Shown in pieces: positions 1-8,949 of a stretch of DNA of 64,000 bases. Position numbers and translations under genes: made by a program. The DNA is taken from the NCBI GenBank assembly GCA_001552515.1, contig BCRI01000013.1, forward strand, positions 1 through 64,000, written 5' to 3'. The number at the start of each line of letters is the position of its first letter. Position 1 is the stretch's first letter. The notes under the pieces are model-generated. The model was not told the origin of the DNA, did no database searches, and worked only from the letters and a program-made list of their open reading frames with translations. The stretch comes from Sphaerimonospora mesophila NBRC 14179 = JCM 3151. Its GTDB lineage: Bacteria; Actinomycetota; Actinomycetes; Streptosporangiales; Streptosporangiaceae.

Positions 1-132
1 CCCGCCGTTCCCGGCCGGGGACAGGGTCTTTCCGGCATGGCCGAGCGCGTCGCCGTCTACCACGGCCAGGTCGAGTCCGGCCCCCTGGCCGAGGCGGGCT
101 GGAGGATCCGCGTCCGTCTGCGGCTGACATGA
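1..132 (+). CDS. Two-component sensor histidine kinase, C-terminal end (partial)
   Basis: Only the last 43 codons are in the window. The frame reads ...GQGLSGMAERVAVYHGQ and ends RVRLRLT, which is the G2-box end and final strand of a HATPase_c domain in NarX/DesK-type kinases. The stop codon overlaps the start of the next response regulator in an ATGA junction, so the two proteins are almost certainly a translationally coupled kinase/regulator pair. The sensor domain and phospho-accepting His lie upstream of the window. Confidence 0.75.
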   Translation, partial: PAVPGRGQGLSGMAERVAVYHGQVESGPLAEAGWRIRVRLRLT

Positions 133-812
133 CGGTCAGGGTGTTGCTGGTCGACGACCAGTCCCTGCTGCGGATGGGCCTGCGCATGGCGCTCGACAGC
201 CAGGCCGATTTCGACGTGGTCGGCGAGGCGGGCGACGGCGCCCAGGCGGTGGCGATGACCCGGGTGTCGCGGCCCGACGTGGTCCTGATGGACATACGCA
301 TGCCGGTCATGGACGGCATCGAGGCCACCCGCCAGATCGTCGCGGCGCATTCGCCGGCTCGGGTGCTCCTGCTCACCACCTTCAACCTCGATGAATACGT
401 CTTCGCCGGGCTTCGTGCCGGGGCCAGTGGGTTCCTGCTGAAGAACGTCCCGCCCGCCGACCTGTTCAGCGGCATCCGGGCGGTCGCCGACGGTGACAGC
501 GTGATGTCCCCGGCCGTCGCCCGCAGGCTGCTGGACGCCTTCGCCGCCCACCTGCCCGACCCGGTGACCGGCCGGTCGGCGGCCGACGATCGGCTGGCAC
601 GGCTCACCGCCCGTGAACGCGACGTGCTGGGCGAGGTCGCCCGGGGCCACTCCAACGCCGAGATCGCCGCCGTGCTCGGAGTGACCGAGGGCACCGTCAA
701 GATCCACGTCGGACGGATCCTGAGCAAGCTGGGTCTCCGCGATCGTGTGCAGATCGCGATCTTCGCCTACGAGAACGGGATCATCCGGCCGGGCACCAAC
801 CGGCACATATGA
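129..812 (+). CDS. NarL/LuxR-family response regulator
   Basis: 227 aa with a receiver domain (about residues 1-120) and a C-terminal LuxR-type HTH (about 155-215). The acidic pair DD near residues 9-10, the phospho-accepting Asp55 in LMDIRMP, the switch Thr in LLTTF and Lys105 are all present. The HTH contains LTARERDVL and the recognition-helix region EGTVKIHV, so it should be a DNA-binding transcription factor activated by the kinase that overlaps its start (ATGA). Its targets are not evident from the sequence. The ATG at 129 is fixed by the overlap. Confidence 0.9.
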   Translation: MTVRVLLVDDQSLLRMGLRMALDSQADFDVVGEAGDGAQAVAMTRVSRPDVVLMDIRMPVMDGIEATRQIVAAHSPARVLLLTTFNLDEYVFAGLRAGASGFLLKNVPPADLFSGIRAVADGDSVMSPAVARRLLDAFAAHLPDPVTGRSAADDRLARLTARERDVLGEVARGHSNAEIAAVLGVTEGTVKIHVGRILSKLGLRDRVQIAIFAYENGIIRPGTNRHI

Positions 813-864
813 CGCGATGCCGTTCGAATCCCCGGCGTGCGCCCGCCCGAGGTCGTCGCGACGG

Positions 865-1776
865 TCAGGGCCGGCGGGTGATGCGGGCGAGGAGGCGGGC
901 GAAGGCTGGCGGGGGCGTGACGACGAGACGGGTCTGGCCGTCGCGGGCGACCAGGTCGGCCTGGATGCGGGTGAGCCGGTCGCGGTGCCACCAGTAGACG
1001 TGCGGGGTGAGGCCGTCGTCCCTGGTGGCGTACTCCCGCTGGGCGAACACGCGCAGCCGCTCGATGGCGCGCACCACCTCGATGCCCGCCACCGGATGGA
1101 CGGCCATGATCCCCCGGTGCGGCATCGCGACCAGCACGCCGTCCTTCGGCACCAGCACGTGCTCGGCCAGGCGGCGCAGATGCGCGGTGACACTCGGCGC
1201 GGACAGCAGGGACACACCGGTCCCGCCGAGATCGAGCCGCGACACCGCGGGACGCTCGTCGGCCAGCGCGTTGCCGACCGCGACGTCCAGTGCCTCGCCG
1301 GGCGGGATCGGCCAGCAGAACGCCTCCTCCGGCCGGACCGGGCGGGTGCCGATGGTGAGCACCTCGATCAGGTCGGCGCTGAGGTGGCGGCCGATGATCC
1401 GGGAGGGGTCGGGAATCGCGGGGTCGTCGGCCGCGTGCACCCGGGCGCGCAGCAGCGGCTTTATCGGCGCGAGGTTGCAGGCGTCGAACGGCTCGCCGGA
1501 CACCGAGTGGGCCAGGTGCTCGGAGACCAGCATCGGCCAGTCCTCGCGCGAGCGCCGGGCCGCCTCGCGGCGCAGGCCGACGAGGTTCACCACCCGGGCC
1601 ACGATCGGGTCCGCCGAGCGCAGCGTCAGGGACGTCCCGTCAGGGGCGAACGAGCAGGTGAATCCCATGGTCTCGGCGACCAGGGCGAGCAGGGAGTCGA
1701 GGTCCACGTCCTCAACGGGCCTCGGGGCGGGGGAATCGGCCCGGGGCCGGCCGAGCAGTCGCCGCAAGAGTCCCAA
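865..1776 (-). CDS. Hypothetical protein, weakly DUF1444 (YtpQ)-like
   Basis: 303 aa, no signal peptide or membrane segment. I do not firmly recognise it. The layout, with a basic N-terminus (MGLLRRLLGR), a middle stretch RHLSADLIEVLTIG and a later block VPKDGVLVAMPHRGIMAVHP, recalls the YtpQ/DUF1444 family, where a similar pro-His/Arg motif precedes a hydrophobic strand. That assignment is weak. It is transcribed towards the response regulator (convergent) and lies just downstream of, and in the same direction as, the LD-carboxypeptidase gene (43 nt gap), so co-transcription is possible. A HMM search against DUF1444 would decide. Confidence 0.6.
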   Translation of the reverse strand: MGLLRRLLGRPRADSPAPRPVEDVDLDSLLALVAETMGFTCSFAPDGTSLTLRSADPIVARVVNLVGLRREAARRSREDWPMLVSEHLAHSVSGEPFDACNLAPIKPLLRARVHAADDPAIPDPSRIIGRHLSADLIEVLTIGTRPVRPEEAFCWPIPPGEALDVAVGNALADERPAVSRLDLGGTGVSLLSAPSVTAHLRRLAEHVLVPKDGVLVAMPHRGIMAVHPVAGIEVVRAIERLRVFAQREYATRDDGLTPHVYWWHRDRLTRIQADLVARDGQTRLVVTPPPAFARLLARITRRP

Positions 1777-1819
1777 CGCACCATCCCTTCGCCACTGCCC
1801 GGACCTTCCGGGCCGGGTT

Positions 1820-2779
1820 TCAGGGTGCCGCCCTCGGATCGCGGAACATGCTGGTCAAAGAATACGATTCAGTCACAATAGTCCCATCCGCCCCCATCCA
1901 CACGCACAGCTGTGGTGCACCATGCCCCACCGGGAGCCCGGCGATCACCGGCACGCCCAGCGGGGCGAGCCGTTCCGCGAGCACCGGCAGCGGGTCGCCG
2001 CACTCGACCCACGACCCGAGTGCGAAGCCCAGCGCCCCGTCGAGGCACCCGGCCTGCCGGAGCTGGGTCAGCATGCGGTCGATCCGGTACGGCTCCTCGG
2101 TCACGTCCTCCAGCAGCACGACGCACCCCTCGGCGCGCAGTTCGTACGGCGTCCCGCACAGCGCGGCGAGCAGGGCCAGGTTGCCCCCGACGACGGGACC
2201 GCGGATCACCCCGTCACCGGCGCGTCCGGGCACGAGCAGGCGGTCGCCGACGATCGGCCCGGGCCGTCCGCCCTCGAACAGGACCTCCTTCAGGTGCGCG
2301 AACGTGACCTGGTCCGGCCCCCCCGGGCCGCCGAGCAGGGCGGTCGCGGGCATCGGGCCGAACAGCGTCGCTACGCCCAGCCGCCGGCCGAACGCCCGAT
2401 GCAGCGCGGTGATGTCGCTGGAGCCCAGCAGGATCTTGGGGTCGGCCGCCGCCATGGCGCCCCAGTCGAGCAGGTCCAGCAGCCGCGTGGTGCCGTAGCC
2501 GCCGCGTGCGCAGATCACCGCGGCGATCCCCGGATCGCACCAGGCATCCTGGAGGTCGGCCGCGCGACCGGCGTCCGATCCGGCGAGAAACCACTCACGC
2601 TCCAGGACGTGGTCGCCGATCACCACCTCGAGGCCGAGCCCGGCGAGCAGGTCACGGCCGCGCGCGAGCCGCTCCGGGTCGACGGGACCGGCGGGCGCCA
2701 CCAGCGCCACCCTGTCCCCCGGCCGCAGCCGCCGCGGGAACGACGCCGCCCCGCGTGTGATGCGCTCTTCCACTCCCAA
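1820..2779 (-). CDS. LD-carboxypeptidase (peptidase family S66)
   Basis: 319 aa, the usual size for the family. S66 enzymes remove the terminal D-Ala from the L,D-peptide bond of murein tetrapeptides during cell-wall recycling. The nucleophile motif GSSDITALH places Ser121, VVLLEDV gives Glu224 and GLPVGHG gives His286, which together form the Ser-Glu-His triad of the family. ARGGYGTTRLL precedes the nucleophile, as in LdcA. No signal peptide is visible, so a cytoplasmic recycling role is likely; some relatives cleave microcin-like substrates instead. The gene is divergent from the sulfotransferase, with only about 12-24 nt between start codons. Confidence 0.88.
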   Translation of the reverse strand: MGVEERITRGAASFPRRLRPGDRVALVAPAGPVDPERLARGRDLLAGLGLEVVIGDHVLEREWFLAGSDAGRAADLQDAWCDPGIAAVICARGGYGTTRLLDLLDWGAMAAADPKILLGSSDITALHRAFGRRLGVATLFGPMPATALLGGPGGPDQVTFAHLKEVLFEGGRPGPIVGDRLLVPGRAGDGVIRGPVVGGNLALLAALCGTPYELRAEGCVVLLEDVTEEPYRIDRMLTQLRQAGCLDGALGFALGSWVECGDPLPVLAERLAPLGVPVIAGLPVGHGAPQLCVWMGADGTIVTESYSLTSMFRDPRAAP

Positions 2780-2803
2780 AGGGTGTCAGACTTGAGCGTA
2801 TCT

Positions 2804-3673
2804 ATGCGACCTCCGACGCACATACTCGTGGTCAACGGCGTCAAGGTCCGGCAGCCGGTGTTCGTGATCGCCGCTCCGCACTCCGGCGCGGACCTTCTCG
2901 GCCGTGCCCTGAAACGATCTCCCGGCTTCCACGTCACCATGGGCCGCGCCCCGGTGGCCCGGGTCGTGTACGCGTTCGCCCGGCGGCCGTCGATCGCCCG
3001 CAGCCGGGGCGCGCACCGGGTGCTGCGCGACGCGCTGGCCGAGGCCTGGCAGGTCGTCCCCGACGCCTGCGCCGAATGCGGCGCCGCCTGCAAGGAGGCG
3101 GGCGGCATCGTCGGTTCCGGGCCCTGCGTGACGGCGCGCTCGCTCACCAGGTTCGGCGACGCCGGGCCCGATCTCCTCTACAGCACCCCGGTGCTGCTGC
3201 AGGCGTTCCCGGACGCCCGCTTCATCCAGATCATCCGCGACGGCCGCGACGTGGTCGCCGACATGCTGGCCGACCCGGCGTGCCTGGCCTGGTTCAAGCC
3301 GCACATGCTGGGGCATGACGCCGAGTTCCCCAGCCCGTTCCTCGGCGTGCGCTCGGCCGAGCACCGGGACCGGTGGAACGCCATGCCGGCGGCGGGCAAG
3401 TGCGCGCTGCGGTGGCGCAGTGCCGTACGGCTCAGCGCGACGCTCCGCCGCGAGCTGCCCGCCGAGCAGCTGCTGACCCTGCGGTACGAGGACATGGTGG
3501 CCTCCCCCGGCCGGGCGATCGGGGTGGTGTCTGACTTCCTCGGCGCCGAGATCTCCACCATCGCCCTGTACTCCGCGAAGGCGGGCGGCTGGCGTAAGCG
3601 GCTGTCGGCCGCCGACGCCGAACTGGCGGAGAAGGTGGCCCGCGAGGAGCTCAGGCGCCTCGGCTACCGGTGA
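2804..3673 (+). CDS. Sulfotransferase family protein
   Basis: 289 aa. The N-terminal PVFVIAAPHSGADLLGRAL is a 5-prime PAPS-binding loop variant in which the usual P-R-S-G reads P-H-S-G. RFIQIIRDGRDVV is the 3-prime phosphate-binding segment, and LRYEDMVASPGR is the typical late motif. It probably transfers sulfate from PAPS to a small molecule or glycan; the acceptor cannot be read from the sequence. ATG 2804 was chosen; an in-frame TTG at 2792 is an alternative four codons upstream. The open frame extends far upstream without a start-linked domain, which is a high-GC artefact. Its 3-prime end overlaps the ABC exporter gene by 23 nt, tail to tail. Confidence 0.85.
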   Translation: MRPPTHILVVNGVKVRQPVFVIAAPHSGADLLGRALKRSPGFHVTMGRAPVARVVYAFARRPSIARSRGAHRVLRDALAEAWQVVPDACAECGAACKEAGGIVGSGPCVTARSLTRFGDAGPDLLYSTPVLLQAFPDARFIQIIRDGRDVVADMLADPACLAWFKPHMLGHDAEFPSPFLGVRSAEHRDRWNAMPAAGKCALRWRSAVRLSATLRRELPAEQLLTLRYEDMVASPGRAIGVVSDFLGAEISTIALYSAKAGGWRKRLSAADAELAEKVAREELRRLGYR

Positions 3674-5573
3674 CCGCCTCGCCCTTGACCCCATCGCCGG
3701 AGACGTCACCGGAGAACTGCGTACGGTAGAGCTCGGCGTAGGCCCCGTCGCGCCGGAGCAGTTCCTCGTGGCCGCCGCGCTCGGCCACCCGCCCGTCCTC
3801 GATCACCAGGATCGTGTCGGCCTCGCGGATGGTGGACAGGCGGTGGGCGATCACCAGCGAGGTCCGGCCGCGCAGCGCGGTCTTCAGCGCCTTCTGCACC
3901 GCCGCCTCGGACTCGGAGTCCAGGTGGGCGGTCGCCTCGTCGAGCACGACGACCCGCGGCGCCTTCAGCAGCAGGCGGGCCAGCGCGATGCGCTGCTTCT
4001 CCCCGCCCGACAGCCGGTAGCCCCGATCTCCCACGACCGTCTCCAGCCCTTCGGGCAGGCCCTCGACCAGTTCGGCGATCTGCGCGGCCCGCAGCGCGGC
4101 CCAGATCTCCTCGTCGGTGGCCTCCGGGCGGGCGTAGCGCAGGTTGGCGCCGATCGTGTCGTGGAACAGGTGGGCGTCCTGCATGACCACGCCGACCGTG
4201 TCCCTGACGCTGTCGAGGGTGGCGTCCCGTACGTCCAGGCCGTTGATCCGGACCGCGCCCTCGTCGACGTCGTACAGACGGGAGACCAGGGAGGTGATCG
4301 TCGTCTTGCCCGCCCCCGAGTGGCCGACCAGCGCGACCAGCTCCCCCTGCCGGGCCGTGAACGACACGCCCTTCAGGACCTCCTGCGACGGCCCGGTGTC
4401 CGGCCGCGCCACCGACTCGAGGGAGGCGAGCGAGACCTCCGAGGCCGCCGGATAGCGGAACCTGACGTCGTCGAACTCGATCTCCACCGGCCCCTCGGGG
4501 ACCGGCCGGGCGTCCGGCCGCTCGGCGACCATCGGCTTGAGGTCGAGCACCTCGAAGACCCGGTCGAAGCTCACCAGCGCGGTCATCACGTCGACGTGGA
4601 CGTTCGACAGGCTGGTCAGCGGGCCGTACAGGCGCATGAGCAGGGACGCCAGGGCGACCAGCGTGCCGAGTTCGAGCGTCCCCGACACGGCGAACACGCC
4701 GCCGAGGCCGTAGACGAGTGCGGTCGCGAGCGCGGCGACCAGGCCGAGCGCGACCCGGAACACTGTCCCGTACATCGCGACCGTGACCCCGACGTCGCGG
4801 ACCCGCCCGGCCCGATGCCCGAAGTGGGCCGCCTCGTCGGCGGGCCTGCCGTACAGCTTGGCGACCGTGGCCCCGGCCACGTTGAACCGCTCGGTCATCA
4901 CCGAGCTCATCTCCGCGTCGAGCTCGAGCTGTTCGCGGGTGAGCGCCGACATGCGCCGGCCGACCCATTTGGCCGGGAAGATGAAGATCGGCAGCAGGAC
5001 GAGCGCGACCAGCGTGATCTGCCAGGACAGCACGAGCATCGCGCCGAGCACCATGATCAGGCTGACCACGTTGGAGACCACCGACGACAGCGTGCTGGTG
5101 AGGGCCCGCTGCGCCCCGATGACGTCGCTGTTCAGCCGGGAGACCAGCGCACCGGTCTGGGCGCGCATGAAGAACGCCACCGGCATGCGCTGCACGTGGT
5201 CGAAGACCTCGGTGCGCAGGTTGTAGATCAGGCCCTCGCCGATCCTCGCCGAGTACCATCGCTGGACGAGGGTCAGCCCGGCGTCCACGACGGCCAGGGC
5301 GGCGATGGCCACGGCGAGCCAGATCACGAGGTCGGTGCGCCGCGGCCTGATGCCGTCGTCGATGATCGCCTTCATCAGCAGCGGATTGGCCACCGCGATG
5401 ACCGATCCGATCACGACCAGCGCCAGGAACCCCGTGATCTGCCATTTGAACGGCTGCGCGTACCCCGCTATGCGGCGTACCGTCCCCGGCGCCAGCCGCT
5501 GGCTGGTCACCGAGCTGTCGCGCCGCAGGGATCGTAACGCCTCGAAGCCGTAACCGCCGCCCATCATCGCCAT
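3651..5573 (-). CDS. ABC exporter, fused permease-ATPase (multidrug/lipid type)
   Basis: 640 aa half-transporter: six membrane segments (about residues 40-320) followed by an ATPase domain. Walker A is VGHSGAGKTT, the signature is LSGGEKQRIALARLL, Walker B is VVVLDEATAHLD and the switch His is in VIAHRLS. Such proteins homodimerise in the membrane and export drugs, lipids or peptides. The start at 5573 (MAMMGGGYGF) is preferred because GGGAGG lies about 10 nt upstream; the frame is open ten codons further to an ATG at 5603. It overlaps the 3-prime end of the sulfotransferase gene, and the enoyl-CoA hydratase lies upstream in the same direction. Confidence 0.92.
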   Translation of the reverse strand: MAMMGGGYGFEALRSLRRDSSVTSQRLAPGTVRRIAGYAQPFKWQITGFLALVVIGSVIAVANPLLMKAIIDDGIRPRRTDLVIWLAVAIAALAVVDAGLTLVQRWYSARIGEGLIYNLRTEVFDHVQRMPVAFFMRAQTGALVSRLNSDVIGAQRALTSTLSSVVSNVVSLIMVLGAMLVLSWQITLVALVLLPIFIFPAKWVGRRMSALTREQLELDAEMSSVMTERFNVAGATVAKLYGRPADEAAHFGHRAGRVRDVGVTVAMYGTVFRVALGLVAALATALVYGLGGVFAVSGTLELGTLVALASLLMRLYGPLTSLSNVHVDVMTALVSFDRVFEVLDLKPMVAERPDARPVPEGPVEIEFDDVRFRYPAASEVSLASLESVARPDTGPSQEVLKGVSFTARQGELVALVGHSGAGKTTITSLVSRLYDVDEGAVRINGLDVRDATLDSVRDTVGVVMQDAHLFHDTIGANLRYARPEATDEEIWAALRAAQIAELVEGLPEGLETVVGDRGYRLSGGEKQRIALARLLLKAPRVVVLDEATAHLDSESEAAVQKALKTALRGRTSLVIAHRLSTIREADTILVIEDGRVAERGGHEELLRRDGAYAELYRTQFSGDVSGDGVKGEAVTGSRGA

Positions 5574-5628
5574 ATGTCGCCATCCTCCCGGGAGATGCAG
5601 CATCGAGGGAAGGCGCCCGATTCCATCA

Positions 5629-6462
5629 TCAGCTTCCAGCGAACAGTGACCTGATGCGGGCCGCCTGTTCCGCCCGCTCCGCGGCGGCCTGTTCCTCCAG
5701 CGTCCGCTGCGGCGCGCCCTGCAGCAGGCGCTTGGTGGCGGTCGCCGCCTCCCGGTTGACGGCCAGCAGCGCCGCCGTCAGGTCTCGTACGGCCCGGCCC
5801 AGCTCGTCCGGGGGCACCGCCAGCTCCGCCAGGCCGAGCCGCAGCGCCTCGGCCGCGCCGACGACGCGTGCGGTCAGGCAGATCTCGATGGCCCGTGGCA
5901 CCCCGACGATGTCGACCAGCGGCTTGGTCCCCGTCAGGTCGGGGACCAGCCCGAGCGCGGGCTCCTTCATGCAGAACATGACGTCGTCCGCGACGATCCG
6001 CAGGTCGCACGCGAGCGCGAGCTGGAAACCCGCGCCGATGGCGTGGCCCTGCACGGCCGCGATGGACACGATGTCAGGCCGGCGCAGCCAGAGAAAGCCG
6101 CGCTGGGCCTCGGCGATCAGCCGACGCAGTTCGGCATCGCCGCGCGCCGCCGCCGCGGCGAACGAATCCGTCCCGGGCACCCGCTCGGTCCCACGATGCT
6201 GAGCGGGCTCGGGATGCTGAGCGGGCGGCTCGGGTTCCGGGGCGAACATGCCCAGATCGAGGCCCGACGAGAAGGACGGCCCCTCGCCTCGGACCACGAC
6301 CACTCGCACCTGCTCCGGAAGGTCTTCTCCTATCCGGGCCAGAGCCGACCAGGTGGCGAACGTCTGTGCGTTCCGCTTCTCCGGCCGGTTCAAGGTGACG
6401 GTCGCGATCTCGCCGTCCATCTCGAAGCGCAGTCCGCTCCCCCCAGTTACCGCTTCCGCCAT
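5629..6462 (-). CDS. Enoyl-CoA hydratase/isomerase family protein (EchA12-like position)
   Basis: 277 aa crotonase-fold protein. The strand VTLNRPEKRNAQTF, the oxyanion-hole region SSGLDLGMF, the second oxyanion segment AAVQGHAIGAGFQLALACD and KEPALGLVPDLTGT are typical. An inserted Pro/Ala-rich loop (about residues 80-115) follows the first motif. It probably acts on an acyl-CoA in beta-oxidation or a related pathway; the catalytic acids are not fully canonical, so the exact reaction is uncertain. Start 6462 (MAEAVTGGSG) has GGAG 9 nt upstream, whereas the longer open frame from 6558 has no family similarity. Its position near the HTH gene and ABC-F resembles the echA12-Rv1473A-Rv1473 order of mycobacteria. 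Confidence 0.87.
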   Translation of the reverse strand: MAEAVTGGSGLRFEMDGEIATVTLNRPEKRNAQTFATWSALARIGEDLPEQVRVVVVRGEGPSFSSGLDLGMFAPEPEPPAQHPEPAQHRGTERVPGTDSFAAAAARGDAELRRLIAEAQRGFLWLRRPDIVSIAAVQGHAIGAGFQLALACDLRIVADDVMFCMKEPALGLVPDLTGTKPLVDIVGVPRAIEICLTARVVGAAEALRLGLAELAVPPDELGRAVRDLTAALLAVNREAATATKRLLQGAPQRTLEEQAAAERAEQAARIRSLFAGS

Positions 6463-6695
6463 CGCTGCTCGCTCCTGCCTTCGGTGGGCGTTCGCTCGCC
6501 TCACACACGGCCGGGTCCGGTGCGGCGTCCCGTCCGTGCGCGCCAGGCCCGTACACATTCCGTACGTGCCGTCGCTCGCGCTCCCCTGTCTCCGCGGTCG
6601 CGCCCGAGCCTACCGAATCTCATTCTGGCGGCTCGGACGCGACCACTCCGGCTACTGGAACGAGCGGCTGCGGTCGCGCGTCTTGAGGTGGATCG

Positions 6696-6911
6696 CTAGC
6701 GCTTGGACTTGCCCCGGGTCGCACCGCCGCGCCCGCGCAGAGTCACTCCCGACTCGCTGAGGATGCGGTGGATGAACCCGTACGACCGGCCGGTGGAAGC
6801 CGCCAGAGCGCGGATGCTCTCACCCGCGGCATAGCGCTTCTTCAGATCGTTGGCCAGCTTTTCACGGTCGGCCCCGGTCACCCGGGTGCCCTTCTTGAGA
6901 GTCTCGGCCAC
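6696..6911 (-). CDS. Small helix-turn-helix protein (conserved actinobacterial type)
   Basis: 71 aa, GTG start with AGGAGG 5 nt upstream. A lysine-rich N-terminus (MAETLKKGTRV) leads into one HTH: RYAAGESIRALAASTGRSYG followed by FIHRILSESGV, then a basic RGRGGATRGKSKR tail. It looks like a stand-alone DNA-binding module related to the N-terminal HTH of resolvase/PucR-type regulators. Equivalent small proteins sit beside an ABC-F gene in many actinobacteria (Rv1473A next to Rv1473 is the example I recall). Function unknown; a nucleoid-associated or local regulatory role is plausible from the basic tail. Confidence 0.8.
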   Translation of the reverse strand: MAETLKKGTRVTGADREKLANDLKKRYAAGESIRALAASTGRSYGFIHRILSESGVTLRGRGGATRGKSKR

Positions 6912-7025
6912 GAGTACCTCCTGTAGTGCCAGACTTCCGCAGCGTTACTCACGCCATGATCAGTCATTTCGGCGAGATCGGCTACCTACTCCGCGGGAAA
7001 AGATCCCTACCCGCTCAAATTAAGA

Positions 7026-8624
7026 TCAGGCGAGTGCCACAAGATCGGAAAATTCGTCACTCCACGCGTCTTCGACTCCGTCCGGCAGCAAAATCACCCT
7101 ATCCGGCCGCAGCGCCTCGACGGCACCCTCATCATGGGTGACCAGCACGATCGCACCGGCGTACGAGCCGAGGGCCGCCAGAACCTGCTCCCGTGACGCC
7201 GGATCGAGGTTGTTGGTAGGCTCGTCGAGCAGCAGCACGTTGGCGCTCGACAGCACCAGCGTGGCAAGGGCGAGCCGTGTCTTCTCACCGCCCGACAGCA
7301 CCCCGGCCGGCTTGTCCACGTCGTCGCCGGAGAACAGGAACGAGCCGAGCACCTTGCGCAGCTCGACCTCGACGAGATCGGGCCCGGCCGAGCGCATGTT
7401 CTCCAGGACCGTGCGCTCCGGGTCGAGGGTCTCGTGCTCCTGGGCGTAGTAGCCGATCTTCAGGCCGTGGCCGGGCCGTACCTCGCCGGTGTCGGGCTTC
7501 TCGATCCCGGCGAGCAGGCGCAGCAGGGTGGTCTTGCCGGCGCCGTTCAGGCCGAGGATGACGATGCGGGATCCCCGGTCGACGGCCGCGTCGACGTCGG
7601 TGAAGACCTCCAGCGAGCCGTACGACTTGGACAGGCCGTGCGCCGTCAGCGGCGTCCTGCCGCACGGAGCGGGCTCGGGGAAGCGCAGCTTGGCGACCCG
7701 GTCGGCCCGCCGCTCGCCCTCGACGCCCGACAGCAGGCGGCGGGCCCGGCGCTCCATGTCCTGCGCCGCCTTGGCCTTGGTGGCCTTCGCCCGCATGCGG
7801 TCCGCCTGCGACAGCAGCGCCGAGGCCTGCCGCTCGGCGTTGACCCGCTCGCGCTTGCGGCGCTTCTCGTCGGTCTCCCGCTGCGTCAGGTACGCCTTCC
7901 AGCCGACGTTGTAGGTGTCGATCACGCAGCGGTTGGCGTCGAGGTGCAGAACCCGGTTTACCGTCGCTTCAAGAAGGTTTACGTCGTGGCTGATGATCAC
8001 CAAGCCGCCCTGGTGTGAGCGCAAAAAATCCCGAAGCCACCCGATTGAGTCCGCATCGAGGTGGTTTGTGGGCTCGTCAAGCAGGAGAGTCTCGGCTCCG
8101 CTGAACAGGATCCGGGCCAGCTCCACCCGCCTGCGCTGCCCGCCCGACAGGGTCTCCAGCGGCTGCCGCAGGACCCGGTCGGGCAGCCCGAGGCTGGAGG
8201 CGATCGAGGCGGCCTCCGCCTCGGCCGCGTAGCCGCCGAGCACGTGCAGGCGGTCCTCCAGGCGGCCGTAGGCGCGTACCGCCTTGTCGCGCGTCCGGGT
8301 GTCGGCCGAGGCCATGCCGAGCTCGGCCTCGCGCAGCTCGCGCAGCACCTCGTCCAGTCCCCGGGCCGACAGGATGCGGTCGCGGGCGAGCACCGCCAGG
8401 TCGCCGGTGCGCGGATCCTGGGGCAGGTAGCCGATGCTGCCGGTGGCGCTCACGGTCCCGGCCGCCGGCAGGCCCTCACCGGCGAGGACCCGGGTGAGCG
8501 TGGTCTTGCCGGCCCCGTTGCGGCCGACCAGTCCGATCTTGTCGCCGGGGTTGACCCGGAAGGAGGCGCCCTCGATGAGCAGCCGGGATCCCGCGCGCAG
8601 TTCGACGTCAGTAGCGATGATCAT
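7026..8624 (-). CDS. ABC-F family ATPase (ribosome-associated)
   Basis: 532 aa with two ATPase domains and no membrane segments. Domain 1 has GRNGAGKTT, LSGGQRRRVELARIL and LLLDEPTNHLD; domain 2 has GLNGAGKTT, LSGGEKTRLALATLV and LLLDEPTNNLD. The long charged linker between them (about residues 250-320, rich in Lys/Arg/Ala) is the P-site tRNA interaction motif of ABC-F translation factors, which bind the ribosomal E site. It may be housekeeping (EttA-like role) or antibiotic-protective; the sequence alone does not decide. Start 8624 (MIIATDVEL) is at the domain edge with GGGAG about 10 nt upstream; the open frame to 8723 is not supported. Confidence 0.93.
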   Translation of the reverse strand: MIIATDVELRAGSRLLIEGASFRVNPGDKIGLVGRNGAGKTTLTRVLAGEGLPAAGTVSATGSIGYLPQDPRTGDLAVLARDRILSARGLDEVLRELREAELGMASADTRTRDKAVRAYGRLEDRLHVLGGYAAEAEAASIASSLGLPDRVLRQPLETLSGGQRRRVELARILFSGAETLLLDEPTNHLDADSIGWLRDFLRSHQGGLVIISHDVNLLEATVNRVLHLDANRCVIDTYNVGWKAYLTQRETDEKRRKRERVNAERQASALLSQADRMRAKATKAKAAQDMERRARRLLSGVEGERRADRVAKLRFPEPAPCGRTPLTAHGLSKSYGSLEVFTDVDAAVDRGSRIVILGLNGAGKTTLLRLLAGIEKPDTGEVRPGHGLKIGYYAQEHETLDPERTVLENMRSAGPDLVEVELRKVLGSFLFSGDDVDKPAGVLSGGEKTRLALATLVLSSANVLLLDEPTNNLDPASREQVLAALGSYAGAIVLVTHDEGAVEALRPDRVILLPDGVEDAWSDEFSDLVALA

Positions 8625-8949
8625 GAATGGGGACACTCCCGTGAGGAAATTTCGAAGGGGATCGGCGCATGTGCCGATCAGTCGGGAGCGCGCATGCCCG
8701 CCATTGTAGTCGCCGGCCGCCACGAGCCGAACGTGATTATCGGCCCGGCCTGTCGCCGGCGCCGATCACGAACCTCGGCTGAAGCCCGGTCCCTCCACCC
8801 ACGAAGATTCCTCGCAGGCTCGGAATCTCCGCGGGGCCCGGGATGCGCCGGGAGGAAGCTCCGGTCCACTGTGCGGCCCGCTCCGGGCTTTCGCGTGCGG
8901 TCCTCGCTCCCGCCCGCTCCGCTGCCTCGATCCCGATGAACGCCGGCGA
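8625..8949. other. Gene-free 325-bp leader upstream of the ABC-F gene
   Basis: No convincing gene lies here. On the minus strand this is the untranslated leader or promoter region of the ABC-F gene. It contains a short perfect hairpin (GATCGGC / GCCGATC, 8660-8679) about 36 nt before the start codon. Short open frames crossing it have no recognisable motifs. Confidence 0.5.
8660..8679 (-). promoter_or_regulatory. Leader hairpin before the ABC-F gene
   Basis: Seven-bp perfect stem GATCGGC / GCCGATC with a six-base loop, ending about 36 nt upstream of the ABC-F start. Antibiotic-resistance ABC-F genes are often controlled by ribosome-mediated attenuation in their leader, so a structured leader is worth noting, but no adjacent leader peptide or U-tract is evident. 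Function is inference. Confidence 0.3.

Noticed and set aside
1007-2803. Long N-terminal extension of the sulfotransferase frame
   Set aside because: The first 599 codons have no family similarity, run antisense through the hypothetical and carboxypeptidase genes, and the P-loop lies just after the 2804 ATG.
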